This document shows, one piece after another, positions 24,529 to 33,693 of a DNA stretch of 42,521 nt (positions within the stretch are counted from its first letter, which is position 1; the number at the start of each line of letters is the position of its first letter). The notes under the pieces were generated by a model. That model was not told where the DNA came from and did not search any database. It worked only from the letters and a program-made list of their open reading frames with translations. The translations under genes and the position numbers were made by a program. Where the stretch lies: assembly GCA_945949395.1 (NCBI GenBank), contig CAMFEK010000013.1, positions 1 through 42,521 of the forward strand, read 5' to 3'. Origin of the DNA: an uncultured Clostridia bacterium. GTDB taxonomy: Bacteria > Bacillota > Clostridia > Christensenellales > Borkfalkiaceae.

Positions 24529-27048
24529 ATGAGCAAGATCAACGTGACGACCAAAGAGGCGCTCTGCAAGACCTCGGAGGATTTTTACGGACTGTTTTTC
24601 GAGGACATCAACCGAGCGGGCGACGGGGGACTTTATCCCGAAATGATACGCAACCGTTCGTTCGAGGACAGCATTCCGCCGCACGACGTTACCATGTACG
24701 GCGAGGACAACGCCGTATTCGTCAATAAGGGGGGCTGGCCTGACGTTTTTAACCACGGCGAGGGCATCGTGCACTGGACGGAGGATCTGGGGCTCCCTTA
24801 CACCCCTATCCCCGCGTGGTATGCGGAGAACGCGAGCATGGCGCTGTGCGACGAGACGCTCAACGAAAAGCGGGAAGCCGCGCTGAAGGTGCATTTTCAA
24901 AAAGACGGCTGCCTCTATAACGTGGGCTACGCGGGCATTTCCGTGGAACAGGGCAAGGCATACGATTTCTATTGCTTTGCCAAATCCTATCGCGGGATCG
25001 AACTTTCCGTGTCTTTGGAGAGCGCAGACGGGCGGGTATACGCCAAAAAGCATTTCCGCGTGATCGGCGAATACAGCAAATACGATCTGGAATTGCTTTC
25101 CGACGGCACCGACCACAACGCCCGTCTCGTGATCCGAGCAAACGAGGGCGGCGTCATTCTCGGTTTCACTTCCCTGATGCCGCGAGAGACCTACAAAGGG
25201 CACGGGCTCCGCAAGGACCTTTGCGAAATGTTAAAGGGCCTTTCCCCCAAGTTTATGCGTTTCCCCGGCGGTTGCATCGTGGAGGGGCTTTCCAAATCCA
25301 CCGTCATGCGCTTTTCCAACACCATAGGACCCGTTTGGGAGAGACCGTCTCAGCAGCTCATGTGGCACTACCGCGCCACCAACGGTTTGGGCTTTCACGA
25401 ATACCTGCAGCTTTGCGAGGATCTGGAAGTCTCGCCCCTGTATGTGGTCAACGTGGGACTCACCTGTCAGGCGAGAGTGGGCGATCCCTTCGAGGGGGAG
25501 GAGCTCGACGATATGTTGCAGGAAGTGTTCGACGCGTTGGAATACGCCATGGGCGATCAAAATACGAAATTCGGAAAACTTCGCGCCGAGGCGGGGCACC
25601 CCGCGCCCTTCCCCGTGAAATACGTAGAGATCGGCAACGAAAACTTCGGTCCCGATTATTTCCCCCGTTACAAAAAATTCTACGACGCGTTAAAGGAAAG
25701 ATACCCCGATATCATCTATATCTCCAACACGCACACCGAGTGGGAAGGACTGCCCACCGAAGTCGTCGACGAGCATTATTATAACGTGCCCAACTTCTTC
25801 TCGGAAAACGCGCGTATGTTTGACGGCAGACCTAAGGACGGTCCCAAGGTGTTTTTGGGCGAATACGCCACTATCGGCGGCGACAGGGTGTTCAACCTCA
25901 ATTGCGCCCTGCATGAAAGCGCCTGGCTCTTGGGCGCCGAACGCAATCAGGACGTGGTCACGCTCACTTCCTTTGCGCCCCTGTTCCAGAACGTCAACTT
26001 TACGGCGTGGGCGCCCAACCTCATTCTGTTCGATAATCACCGCGTGCACGGCATTCCCACCTATCACGCGCTTGCCCTTCTCGGCAAATATCACGGCGAA
26101 GAGGTCGTCAAAACCACGGTGGAGACGGGTACGGGCTACGTAGGCTTTACGGGGCTTTGCGGTATCGAATCGGAGAGCGGCTGTCAATTCCGCAACATGA
26201 AGGTGAACGGCGTTCCCGTCGGCGTATCCCACCGCATTCAAAACGATTTTCAGGAGGAAAACGGCGTATATACGACGATCCCCGGCGGCGACGGGGAACT
26301 TTCCATGACGAACAACGAAGGTCCCGTCAACGCGCTGTGGGGGGGAAAGATGCAGGAATTTCAGATGATGCGAAACAAGCTCCCCGAAGCGCAGTTCCGC
26401 CGCACGCTCGCCTCTTTGAGCTTCGGCGAGGAAGTGCATACGGGCGTCTACGAGATAGAGGTTTACTGCGAAGAGGGGCGGGAGTTTAATCTTTCCGTTT
26501 GGAATCACCTCTTCAAGGAACCCTTCGGGATCGAAGAGCCCAAGCTCAAGGGTTGGTCGCTCCGCGCGGTGCGCAACAAACTTTGGCGCATCGACGGGGA
26601 TAAGGGCGCCGTGATACAGCGCTTCCCTTGGGAACCCAAGTTTGCGGAAGATTTCATAAAACTTCCCATTCGGCTTGGTGAGTACAACGCTTTTAAGATC
26701 GAATTGCTTGGCGACGGCTTTGTGTGCTATGTGAACGGGGAAAAGGTACAGGAGACGAAGATTCCCCGCTACGATCTGGTGCACGCTTCCGCCGACAATG
26801 CGGGAGAAAACGTATACTTAAAGATCGTCAACCTGTCCGAAGAAGAGGAGAAAATCGAGGTTTCGCTCGATATCAAGGTCGCTCCCGCGGCGAACGGAGA
26901 GGTGCTCACGGGCGATCCCTTCGCGCAAAATTCCATGGAAAATCCCCTTTGCGTGAGAGCGGTGCCCGTCACGGCGGAAGTTGGCGAACGCTTTACTTAT
27001 AAAGCGCCCGCACATTCCTTAACGGCTTTGGTCCTCAAAAAACTATAA
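24529..27048 (+). CDS. GH51 alpha-L-arabinofuranosidase
   Basis: An 839-residue glycoside hydrolase releasing L-arabinose from arabinan or arabinoxylan oligosaccharides. The acid/base Glu371 lies in YVEIGNENFGP and the nucleophile Glu445 in FLGEYA. MRFPGGCIVEGL and the N-terminal GLFFEDINRAGDGGLYPEMI are family blocks. Residues about 550-770 look like an inserted or appended jelly-roll, with the arabinofuranosidase C-terminal beta-domain at the end (APAHSLTALVLKKL). There is no signal peptide, so it should act in the cytoplasm on imported oligosaccharides. AAGGAGGAG precedes the ATG. It is monocistronic; a GH43 arabinanase is encoded 11 kb downstream. Confidence 0.95.
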   Translation: MSKINVTTKEALCKTSEDFYGLFFEDINRAGDGGLYPEMIRNRSFEDSIPPHDVTMYGEDNAVFVNKGGWPDVFNHGEGIVHWTEDLGLPYTPIPAWYAENASMALCDETLNEKREAALKVHFQKDGCLYNVGYAGISVEQGKAYDFYCFAKSYRGIELSVSLESADGRVYAKKHFRVIGEYSKYDLELLSDGTDHNARLVIRANEGGVILGFTSLMPRETYKGHGLRKDLCEMLKGLSPKFMRFPGGCIVEGLSKSTVMRFSNTIGPVWERPSQQLMWHYRATNGLGFHEYLQLCEDLEVSPLYVVNVGLTCQARVGDPFEGEELDDMLQEVFDALEYAMGDQNTKFGKLRAEAGHPAPFPVKYVEIGNENFGPDYFPRYKKFYDALKERYPDIIYISNTHTEWEGLPTEVVDEHYYNVPNFFSENARMFDGRPKDGPKVFLGEYATIGGDRVFNLNCALHESAWLLGAERNQDVVTLTSFAPLFQNVNFTAWAPNLILFDNHRVHGIPTYHALALLGKYHGEEVVKTTVETGTGYVGFTGLCGIESESGCQFRNMKVNGVPVGVSHRIQNDFQEENGVYTTIPGGDGELSMTNNEGPVNALWGGKMQEFQMMRNKLPEAQFRRTLASLSFGEEVHTGVYEIEVYCEEGREFNLSVWNHLFKEPFGIEEPKLKGWSLRAVRNKLWRIDGDKGAVIQRFPWEPKFAEDFIKLPIRLGEYNAFKIELLGDGFVCYVNGEKVQETKIPRYDLVHASADNAGENVYLKIVNLSEEEEKIEVSLDIKVAPAANGEVLTGDPFAQNSMENPLCVRAVPVTAEVGERFTYKAPAHSLTALVLKKL

Positions 27049-27054
27049 AAAAAC

Positions 27055-27081
27055 CGTCCGTCTGCGTTTGGCAGACGGACG
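27055..27081. terminator. Hairpin terminator between GH51 gene and SRP RNA
   Basis: A perfect 11-bp stem CGTCCGTCTGC / GCAGACGGACG with a GTTTG loop. The T-rich tail is better on the minus strand (GTTTTTTT, behind the SRP RNA) than on the plus strand (AAAATTTT). Confidence 0.85.
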
Positions 27082-27099
27082 AAAATTTTGCAAAAAAAA

Positions 27100-27368
27100 C
27101 TGTGAAGGTCTTTTTTGTTGAAAGATACCGAAGCGGAAACAAAAGCAGGTGACTCCTACAAAGCTACCTTGTGGCACACGCACAAATCCGTTTAGTGCTG
27201 CTGCATCCCTGCCCTGACACGGTTCGCGGCAGTACGTTGCACAAGACCTTATGATCAACATTCCTTACTCTGCGCAGCCTTCCATACCCGTCACCGGGAA
27301 AGACGTTCGGTTCTGCTATAGCGGATTGCAGATTCAGGGTGCCGCTACCTCCCCACCTATCACAGCCT
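27100..27368 (-). ncRNA. ffs: Signal recognition particle RNA, large Firmicutes type
   Basis: About 268 bases. On the minus strand the 5' part has the Alu-domain block GGGGAGGTAGCGGCACCCTG. The S-domain apex contains GTCAGGGCAGGGATGCAGCA with a GGGA tetraloop, as needed to bind Ffh. The ends pair (CTGTGATAGGT near 27365 with ACCTTCACAG ending at 27100), and eight T follow. The size and the presence of the Alu helices match the long SRP RNA of Bacillus and clostridia. The exact ends are estimates to within a few bases. Confidence 0.93.
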
Positions 27369-27372
27369 CTCT

Positions 27373-27401
27373 ATTTTACAACATTTTTTCTTCTTTGGCA
27401 A
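27373..27401 (-). promoter_or_regulatory. Promoter of the SRP RNA gene
   Basis: On the minus strand TTGCCA (27401-27396) and TAAAAT (27378-27373) with a 17-bp spacer. It sits 5-8 bases before the RNA 5' end. Confidence 0.85.
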
Positions 27402-27463
27402 GCGTTTTTTTGCGTCGGCAAAAATTGTTTTTCGGATAAAAACGGAATTTTTTATATTCATAC

Positions 27464-27509
27464 TTGACAGAGGAGAAAAAGTAGCGTATACTATAATAAA
27501 GTAGTATAC
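27464..27509 (+). promoter_or_regulatory. Promoter of the repeat lipoprotein with a palindrome over the -10 box
   Basis: TTGACA (27464-27469) and TATACT (27487-27492) with a 17-bp spacer. A perfect inverted repeat GTATACTA-N8-TAGTATAC (27486-27509) begins at the -10 box and covers the expected start point, suggesting a repressor site. Confidence 0.7.
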
Positions 27510-27556
27510 TCGAACAATGAGTTGCTATTAAGTATTTTTGTTAAAGGAGTTTTGAT

Positions 27557-30500
27557 ATGCGCAAAAAGAAATTGAGTGCGCTTCTCTCCGTATTTGCATT
27601 AGCCGCGCTTACCACGGCTGCGTTCGCAGCTTGTGGCGAGACGGAAGCTCACGTACATAAGTATACGAGTTCCGTCACCAAGCAGGCTACCTGTACGGAA
27701 GAAGGTGTAGAGACGTTCACGTGCGAAGCGGGCGACGACAGTTACACTAAGCCCATCGCAAAACTTTCTCACAAGTATTCTGAAAAAGTGACGAAAGAAG
27801 CAACCTGCGCAGAAGAGGGCGAAAAGACCTTCACCTGCGACAATTGCGGAGATTCCTATACGGAATCCATCGCAAAACTCGATCACAAGTATTCTGAAAA
27901 AGTGACGAAAGAAGCAACCTGCGCGGAAGAGGGCGAAAAGACCTTCACCTGCGACAATTGCGGGGATTCCTATACGGAAGCCATCGCAAAACTCGATCAT
28001 ACGATCGTGATCGACGAAGCCGTCGAAGCGACGGAGGAAAGCACGGGTCTCACCGAAGGCAAGCATTGCTCCGTATGCGGCGAAGTGTTGGTCGCTCAGA
28101 CGGAAATTCCCAAAAAGGAACCCGCACACGAACACTCGTTCGTCAATTACGAGGTGACGAAAAAGGCAACCTGTACGGAGATCGGTATCAGAACGTACAC
28201 CTGCGATTGCGGCGAAACCTATATCAGAAAGCTCGCGGCGTTGGGTCATACCGGTTATGAAGATGACGGCGAATGTACCAGATGCGATTATTCGGCGCAG
28301 GCGAAGGTGGGCGATACGTATTATCTCACCTTGGACGAAGCGCTGGCTGCCGTTACGGGCGATACCGCAACCGTAACCTTGAATTCCGACGCCAAGTTGA
28401 GCGACGATTTCACGGCAACAAATTTAGCATTGACCCTCACAATGGGCAATTATACGTTGGATCTGGGCGGCTACACGTTGGCAGTTGCAACGTTCAACGC
28501 AAACAGCGATACCACGGACGGCTTTACCATCAAGAACGGAACGATCGAAGCGACAAACGGCGGAACTATTGCCGCTCCTAACGGTACGGTAACGTTGAAC
28601 AACGTAAACGGCATCAGCGGTTCCGATACCGGATTCACGTTGAACGCCGCGCAGAATTCCTTGCATTTTGAAGGAATCGTAAACTTCTTTAAGAAGACAG
28701 ATGCGAATACAACGACGCCTGCGCCCGTTTCCATTCCCGTGGATACGCACGTGGTAGCGGAAAAGAACGCTACGGTCACCGTTGCCGCGATCAACGTCGT
28801 TGCAGGCGGCTCGAGCAAGGAGTTCTCCTTGGAAATCAACGTCGGTGCAAAAATCGTAACTTCGAACGCCGAAACGGCTACGCCCATTACCGTAGCTAAC
28901 GAAGTTGGAAATGCAAAGGTATCCGTCGCGATGAACGAAGAGGCAGAATCTGCCGTATCGGTAAGCGGCGCAAACGTTGTTGCTATCGAAACGTTTACGC
29001 AGAGCGCAAACGAGAAAACAACGGTCACCAGCACCGTCGTTGCGGGTATCGGTTCGGAAACCGTTTCCGTTGATCCTTCCGCCGAAAAACCTGCTATCAG
29101 CGTTACCGGTGATGGTAGCAACTCTGATCTTTCTGTCGGCACGACGGAAAACATAATAAACGGAGAATCCAATAATCTTATTATCACTTTGCCTGAAGGA
29201 GCAGAGGCTCCCACCACAAACGGCGTTGCCGAAGTGAACGGCGTAATGTATGCAACGTTGAAGGCGGCAATCGAAAACGTTACCGATGGCGCTACGATTA
29301 CGTTGCAAAAGGATATTATCAATGCAGAAGGTATGGCTGTCGCTTCCGAAAAGAATTTTACGGTTGATTTTGCAGGTCATACGTATACCTTGAATAAGCC
29401 CGGCGCAGGCTCTACCGGAACGGAAACAAGCGGATTCCAGCTTCTCAAAAATTCGACCATCACGTTCAAGAACGGTACGATTAACATTTCGGAAGATAAT
29501 CTTACGCGTCATCCCGACGGTAGGAATATCAAGAGAATCATTCAGAACTATGCAGAGCTTACGTTGGAAGATATGACGATCGACGGTACGAATCAGTACG
29601 GTGGTGCAAGCTATATCATGAGCTTCAACAATCAGCCCGTTCGGATTATCGGCAACACCAACGTCATTGCCGCGAAAGGCAAGGTTGCCTTCGACGTAGA
29701 CGGCTATTGGGGTAGTTATGATCGTTGTCAGGTAACAATCGATACGACTGGAACGATCGTTGGAAATATCGAGGTCGGTCAGGGAATTCTTACGATCAAC
29801 AATGCAAACGTAGTCGGCGGTATCGTATTCTGCAACAGTTGCGGCGAAGTACAGTCTGAACAGATTGCTCGTATGAGTATCACCGGCGGCACGTTCACTT
29901 CCGATCCTTCCGCTTATTTGGCAGAAGGATATGTGGCGGAAAGCATTTCCGACAAATACGTCGTTCACGGTAGCGTGAAGGTCGGCGACAGCTATTATAC
30001 CACTCTTGCAGAAGCTGTAGCGAAAGCAGAGAGCGGCGCAACTGTAACTTTGCTTAAAAATACAACGGTGACGAGTACGGTTGTAGTTACGAAAGAGCTC
30101 ACGCTCGATCTGAACGGCAACAATATTACGGGTAGCAGCTGGGTTTTGCAGGCGCAAGGAGCTAATGGTGATTTAACGGTTACAGGAAACGGTACCGTTA
30201 AGAGTACGGGTAACTGTGTAGCAAATGCAATCAACGGAGCCAAGTTGACGATTAAATCCGGTACGTACGAAGCACAAGAATCTTGTGTGATGGCATTTGA
30301 CGGAGCAACTGTAGTGATTGACGGCGGCACGTTCACGACGGTAGACAACTTCGTAGTCGGAACGAACGGATCGACGGGAAGAGGAAAGAACTCTATTACA
30401 ATCAACAACGGTACGTTTAACGGAAACATTAAGACTTCGGGATATATCGCTTGCGGAATTTACGTAGCAAACGACGACACGGTAGTGGTAAACGGTGGTA

Positions 30501-31555
30501 CGTTCAACGTGGTAAACGGCGTTGGAATTCTCGCTCGTAGCGGCAATACGACTGTTTCCGATAAAGTTGTGTTCAACGTTACCTCTGACGGTACGATTAA
30601 AGAAGGAAAAGTTGGCGACGCAAAGATCAATATCGAAATTCCTCATGACATCGTTTTGGATCAGAAAGCAGGCTATCCCGGCGGCGATCCTACCGTCGTT
30701 GCCCCCGCATACAAGGCATACAAAAAAGTCGGAAACGATAATCAGCTGTTCTATACAAAACAACTTCCTGAAGAAGTTGTGGTTGAATGTAATGGTATCT
30801 ACTATGCTTCTCTTACAGAAGCAATAGCGAAAGCAGAGAGCGGCGCAACTGTAACTTTGCTTAAAAATACAACGGTGACGAGTACGGTTGTAGTTACGAA
30901 AGAGCTCACGCTCGATCTGAACGGCAACAATATTACGGGTAGCAGCTGGGTTTTGCAGGCGCAAGGAGCTAATGGTGATTTAACGGTTACAGGAAACGGT
31001 ACCGTTAAGAGTACGGGTAACTGTGTAGCAAATGCAATCAACGGAGCCAAGTTGACGATTAAATCCGGTACGTACGAAGCACAAGAATCTTGTGTGATGG
31101 CATTTGACGGAGCAACTGTAGTGATTGACGGCGGCACGTTCACGACGGTAGACAACTTCGTAGTCGGAACGAACGGATCGACGGGAAGAGGAAAGAACTC
31201 TATTACAATCAACAACGGTACGTTTAACGGAAACATTAAGACTTCGGGATATATCGCTTGCGGAATTTACGTAGCAAACGACGACACGGTAGTGGTAAAC
31301 GGTGGTACGTTCAACGTGGTAAACGGCGTTGGAATTCTCGCTCGTAGCGGCAATACGACTGTTTCCGATAAAGTTGTGTTCAACGTTACTTCTGATGGTA
31401 GCATTAAGGAAGGAAAAGTTGGCGACGCAAAGATCAATATCGAAATTCCTCATGATATCGTGGTGGATTCCTTATCTGATTATCCCGGTGGCGTTCCTAC
31501 GGTTAACGCTCCTAAAGGTGCCGATATGGTAGATCTTTCTGAGGTCAAAGCTTGA
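27557..31555 (+). CDS. Large repetitive surface lipoprotein with Cys-rich and beta-helix-like repeats
   Basis: A 1332-residue exported protein. The signal peptide ends in the lipobox AFAAC with Cys26 as the lipidation site. Residues about 34-146 are three tandem 38-residue units of the kind HKYSEKVTKEATC...TFTCDNCG, with two more degenerate copies to residue about 235. The rest consists of four modules that each begin with a Tyr/Leu-rich segment and a motif like EAVAKAESGATVTLLKN (near residues 251, 561, 809 and 1078). They continue in short beta-strand repeats, resembling pectate-lyase-like right-handed helices. Modules 3 and 4 are almost identical. There is no LPxTG-type sorting signal at the C-terminus. 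Base composition is visibly richer in A/T than its neighbours. AAAGGAG precedes the ATG. The function (adhesion or glycan binding) is inference. Confidence 0.85.
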   Translation: MRKKKLSALLSVFALAALTTAAFAACGETEAHVHKYTSSVTKQATCTEEGVETFTCEAGDDSYTKPIAKLSHKYSEKVTKEATCAEEGEKTFTCDNCGDSYTESIAKLDHKYSEKVTKEATCAEEGEKTFTCDNCGDSYTEAIAKLDHTIVIDEAVEATEESTGLTEGKHCSVCGEVLVAQTEIPKKEPAHEHSFVNYEVTKKATCTEIGIRTYTCDCGETYIRKLAALGHTGYEDDGECTRCDYSAQAKVGDTYYLTLDEALAAVTGDTATVTLNSDAKLSDDFTATNLALTLTMGNYTLDLGGYTLAVATFNANSDTTDGFTIKNGTIEATNGGTIAAPNGTVTLNNVNGISGSDTGFTLNAAQNSLHFEGIVNFFKKTDANTTTPAPVSIPVDTHVVAEKNATVTVAAINVVAGGSSKEFSLEINVGAKIVTSNAETATPITVANEVGNAKVSVAMNEEAESAVSVSGANVVAIETFTQSANEKTTVTSTVVAGIGSETVSVDPSAEKPAISVTGDGSNSDLSVGTTENIINGESNNLIITLPEGAEAPTTNGVAEVNGVMYATLKAAIENVTDGATITLQKDIINAEGMAVASEKNFTVDFAGHTYTLNKPGAGSTGTETSGFQLLKNSTITFKNGTINISEDNLTRHPDGRNIKRIIQNYAELTLEDMTIDGTNQYGGASYIMSFNNQPVRIIGNTNVIAAKGKVAFDVDGYWGSYDRCQVTIDTTGTIVGNIEVGQGILTINNANVVGGIVFCNSCGEVQSEQIARMSITGGTFTSDPSAYLAEGYVAESISDKYVVHGSVKVGDSYYTTLAEAVAKAESGATVTLLKNTTVTSTVVVTKELTLDLNGNNITGSSWVLQAQGANGDLTVTGNGTVKSTGNCVANAINGAKLTIKSGTYEAQESCVMAFDGATVVIDGGTFTTVDNFVVGTNGSTGRGKNSITINNGTFNGNIKTSGYIACGIYVANDDTVVVNGGTFNVVNGVGILARSGNTTVSDKVVFNVTSDGTIKEGKVGDAKINIEIPHDIVLDQKAGYPGGDPTVVAPAYKAYKKVGNDNQLFYTKQLPEEVVVECNGIYYASLTEAIAKAESGATVTLLKNTTVTSTVVVTKELTLDLNGNNITGSSWVLQAQGANGDLTVTGNGTVKSTGNCVANAINGAKLTIKSGTYEAQESCVMAFDGATVVIDGGTFTTVDNFVVGTNGSTGRGKNSITINNGTFNGNIKTSGYIACGIYVANDDTVVVNGGTFNVVNGVGILARSGNTTVSDKVVFNVTSDGSIKEGKVGDAKINIEIPHDIVVDSLSDYPGGVPTVNAPKGADMVDLSEVKA
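27656..27997 (+). repeat. Three tandem 114-bp Cys-rich repeats
   Basis: Units at 27656, 27770 and 27884 each encode 38 residues starting with His and ending at IAKL(S/D). Units 2 and 3 are almost identical in DNA; unit 1 is diverged. Each holds a C-x9-C pattern, and units 2 and 3 add a CxxC pair. Confidence 0.9.
30018..30582 (+). repeat. Long direct repeat, copy 1 (565 bp, identical)
   Basis: Line-by-line comparison shows it is identical to 30825-31389, at a spacing of exactly 807 bp (269 codons). Weaker similarity continues about 75 bp further right. It lies inside the surface lipoprotein gene. Confidence 0.95.
30825..31389 (+). repeat. Long direct repeat, copy 2 (565 bp, identical)
   Basis: The second copy of the module at 30018-30582. 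It is identical also at third codon positions, which points to recent duplication or gene conversion. The flanks differ between copies, for example 30583 C against 31390 T. Confidence 0.95.
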
Positions 31556-31598
31556 GTGCTTTAAGGGTTTTCTATTAAAAAATAAAAGTAAAACATAA

Positions 31599-31627
31599 GC
31601 CCTGCGGGAAACCGCAGGGCTTATTTT
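31599..31627. terminator. Bidirectional terminator between lipoprotein and PdxR genes
   Basis: A perfect stem GCCCTGCGG / CCGCAGGGC with a GAAA loop, followed by TTATTTT on the plus strand and by a T-rich stretch on the minus strand. Confidence 0.85.
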
Positions 31628-33003
31628 CATCGCAAGATTTTATCCAAAAAACTTAAATCGGCAAAGCGGGAAAGGGAATAGTTCAATAACAGGCAATGGT
31701 CGTACTTTTTTTCGTGCAGGCGGGAATACTCGGAGAGGCAAGCGATCTTCACGTTCTGTTCCCGCGCGCGCTTTGTCAATTGCTCGTCGGTGAGCGGCGT
31801 GTTCACCTTTAATAAAAAGTGCAAGCCCGAATCGGCGGGGATCACCGTTATCTGCTCCTTGCAGGATAAGCGTTCGATCGCACATTCGATTTCCGCCCGT
31901 CTCTTTTTATACAGCGTCTTCATGCGGCTCAAGTGCCGTTCAAAGTATTCGCCGTCTAAAAATTTTGCCAGCGTATACTGCTCGAAGCTCGGCACGGGGC
32001 AGGAATAAAATCCGAGCTTTTCCGTGTAGCGTTCCAGCAGTCCGTCGGGCAATATCATATAGCTGATTCGAATGGAAGAGGCGAGGGATTTGGAAAACGT
32101 ATTGATATACACCACTTTGCCTTCCCCGTCGATGGATTGCAGGGTGGGAATGGGGCGACCGGAAAAGCGAAACTCGCTGTCGTAGTCGTCCTCGATGATA
32201 TATCGGTTGTCTGCGCCCGCCGCCCAGCTTAAAAGCTCCTGTCGCCTGCCGATAGGAGTCACGATGCCCGTGGGGTAGTGATGGGTGGGGGAAATATGCA
32301 AAATATTCACGTCGCTCTCCGTGAGCGGTTTCAACGCCACCCCCTTTTTATCGAGCGGAAGATAGCGGCAGGTCACGTCGTTGCTCGCGTAGACGCGCGC
32401 CGTCTTGTCATAGCCGGGATCCTCCACGCCGAACACGCTGTTCCGCCCGAAAAGCTGTACGAGCACGGAACAGATATTCTCCGTCCCCGCGCCGATCACG
32501 ATATTCTGCGGCTTTGCCGAAATGCCGCGGGCGCGGTAGAGGTATCGGCTGACGGCGGCGCGCAGTTCGTAGGCGCCCGCGTGCTCCTCGCGCTTTAACA
32601 GCTTTTCGCTGTCCTCGAGCAGCGTTTTTCGCATCAGTTTCGCCCAAACGGAAAAGGGAAAGGTGTTTTCGTCCGAACGATTCGCCGTAAAGTCCGCGCG
32701 GAAACTCTCCTGCCCGCTTTCTTCCCATCGTCCGCTTGTCGGCACCTGTCTTTTGCCGTGCCGCTCCACCTTTTCCACGAAAAAACCGCTCCGCTCCCGC
32801 GCGGCGACGTATCCTTCGGCGACGAGCTGGGCGTAAGCGTTCTCCACCGTGATCACGCTGACGCCCAAGTTTTCGGCGAGCGCACGCTTGGAAGGGAGCT
32901 TTTCGTTGTGCTTGAGCTTTCCGCTCAAAATATCCTCGCGGATATGGCGGTAAAGGGAATCGTACAGGGCGACACCCTCCTGCGTTAAATCATATGTCAA
33001 CAT
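31627..33003 (-). CDS. pdxR: MocR/PdxR-type GntR regulator with aminotransferase domain
   Basis: A 458-residue regulator. A GntR winged helix (residues about 11-78, with KLPSKRALAENLGVSVITVENAYAQL) is joined to a class I aminotransferase-like domain that binds pyridoxal phosphate. The Schiff-base lysine is probably Lys305 in NTFSKSLASS, and YIIEDDYDSEFRF is the cofactor-binding strand. Members sense PLP and control vitamin B6 synthesis or salvage. Here it is divergent from an ECF S component and a B6-type kinase gene, which fits that role well, so the pdxR name rests on context. The ATG at 33003 has a weak AAGG. It ends at the bidirectional terminator. Confidence 0.88.
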   Translation of the reverse strand: MLTYDLTQEGVALYDSLYRHIREDILSGKLKHNEKLPSKRALAENLGVSVITVENAYAQLVAEGYVAARERSGFFVEKVERHGKRQVPTSGRWEESGQESFRADFTANRSDENTFPFSVWAKLMRKTLLEDSEKLLKREEHAGAYELRAAVSRYLYRARGISAKPQNIVIGAGTENICSVLVQLFGRNSVFGVEDPGYDKTARVYASNDVTCRYLPLDKKGVALKPLTESDVNILHISPTHHYPTGIVTPIGRRQELLSWAAGADNRYIIEDDYDSEFRFSGRPIPTLQSIDGEGKVVYINTFSKSLASSIRISYMILPDGLLERYTEKLGFYSCPVPSFEQYTLAKFLDGEYFERHLSRMKTLYKKRRAEIECAIERLSCKEQITVIPADSGLHFLLKVNTPLTDEQLTKRAREQNVKIACLSEYSRLHEKKYDHCLLLNYSLSRFADLSFLDKILR

Positions 33004-33114
33004 AATCTGACCTTATTAAAAATAATTAAATTGGCTATTTTCTATATAGTCAGTTTGTATTATAATGCTTTCAGAAAAGAAAAGCAAGTATTTTGCAAAA
33101 GGAGATTTTTTAAT
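33004..33114. promoter_or_regulatory. Divergent control region of the B6 locus
   Basis: A 111-bp AT-rich region. A TATAAT (33061-33066) serves the plus strand without a good -35, as expected for an activator-dependent promoter. An inverted CTGAC (33007-33011) / GTCAG (33049-33053) pair is a candidate PdxR site. AAAAGGAGA near 33098 is the ribosome site of the S-component gene. Confidence 0.5.
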
Positions 33115-33693
33115 ATGAACAAGAAACAGGCAAGCGTAACCAAATGGATCGCCGTGACGGCGCTGTTGACGGCGCTCGTCGTCGTGACGGGATATATCCC
33201 GCCCGCACCCCTCCCCGTAGGGAGAATTTACTGGTGCGACGCCATGATCTTCTTGGCGGCGTTCCTCGTGGATCCCGTATCAGCGTTTATCGTCGGCGGC
33301 GTGGGCACCTTCCTATACGATATCCTCATCGGCGACGCGGTGATGGCGGTGGTGTCCTTCGTCATTCACGGCGTGCAGGCGGCGGCAGTTTCCGCTCTTT
33401 TGATCGTTTTCCCGAAAAAGAGGGAAGTTCTTTGGGCGGCGGTTTCCGCGGTGATCGGCGGACTCATCGTGATCGGCGGATACTTTTTGTGGCGCTGGGC
33501 GATCTCGCCCCTGTTCCTTTCGGGCGATAAGGTTGGTCTCGCCTATGCGATCAGCAAAATCCCCGCCAACGTCATTCAGGAGATCGTCGGCATCGCCGTC
33601 GGTATGATCATCGTATACGCCCTGCGCCTGAAAAGCATCCTGAATCAAAACAATCTCATTCCCCACATTCGTTTCGGGAAACAGGGTGCGTAA
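33115..33693 (+). CDS. ECF transporter S component, predicted vitamin B6 (PdxU-like)
   Basis: A 192-residue membrane protein with about five to six hydrophobic helices. The first is TKWIAVTALLTALVVVTGYI, typical of S components, and it is followed by PLPVGRIYWCDAMIFLAA. The gene is divergent from a PdxR-like regulator and one codon before a pyridoxine/pyridoxamine-kinase-like gene, so the inferred substrate is a B6 vitamer. It needs an EcfT-EcfA-EcfA' module that is not encoded here. ATG 33115 is chosen for its AAAAGGAG; earlier in-frame codons lie in the promoter region. Confidence 0.82.
   Translation: MNKKQASVTKWIAVTALLTALVVVTGYIPPAPLPVGRIYWCDAMIFLAAFLVDPVSAFIVGGVGTFLYDILIGDAVMAVVSFVIHGVQAAAVSALLIVFPKKREVLWAAVSAVIGGLIVIGGYFLWRWAISPLFLSGDKVGLAYAISKIPANVIQEIVGIAVGMIIVYALRLKSILNQNNLIPHIRFGKQGA

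Noticed and set aside
25690..26784. A 364-codon minus-strand open frame
   Set aside because: It lies antisense inside the GH51 gene and lacks a start site or family features.
27656..27997. Tandem repeats as a possible CRISPR array
   Set aside because: The repeats are coding, in frame, directly adjacent and have no unique spacers.
28424..30157. A 577-codon open frame on the minus strand, plus others opposite 30173-31453
   Set aside because: They are antisense to the repetitive lipoprotein, have no ribosome site or recognisable domain, and the sense strand has a clear signal peptide and repeats. The low-complexity codons keep the reverse frame open by chance.
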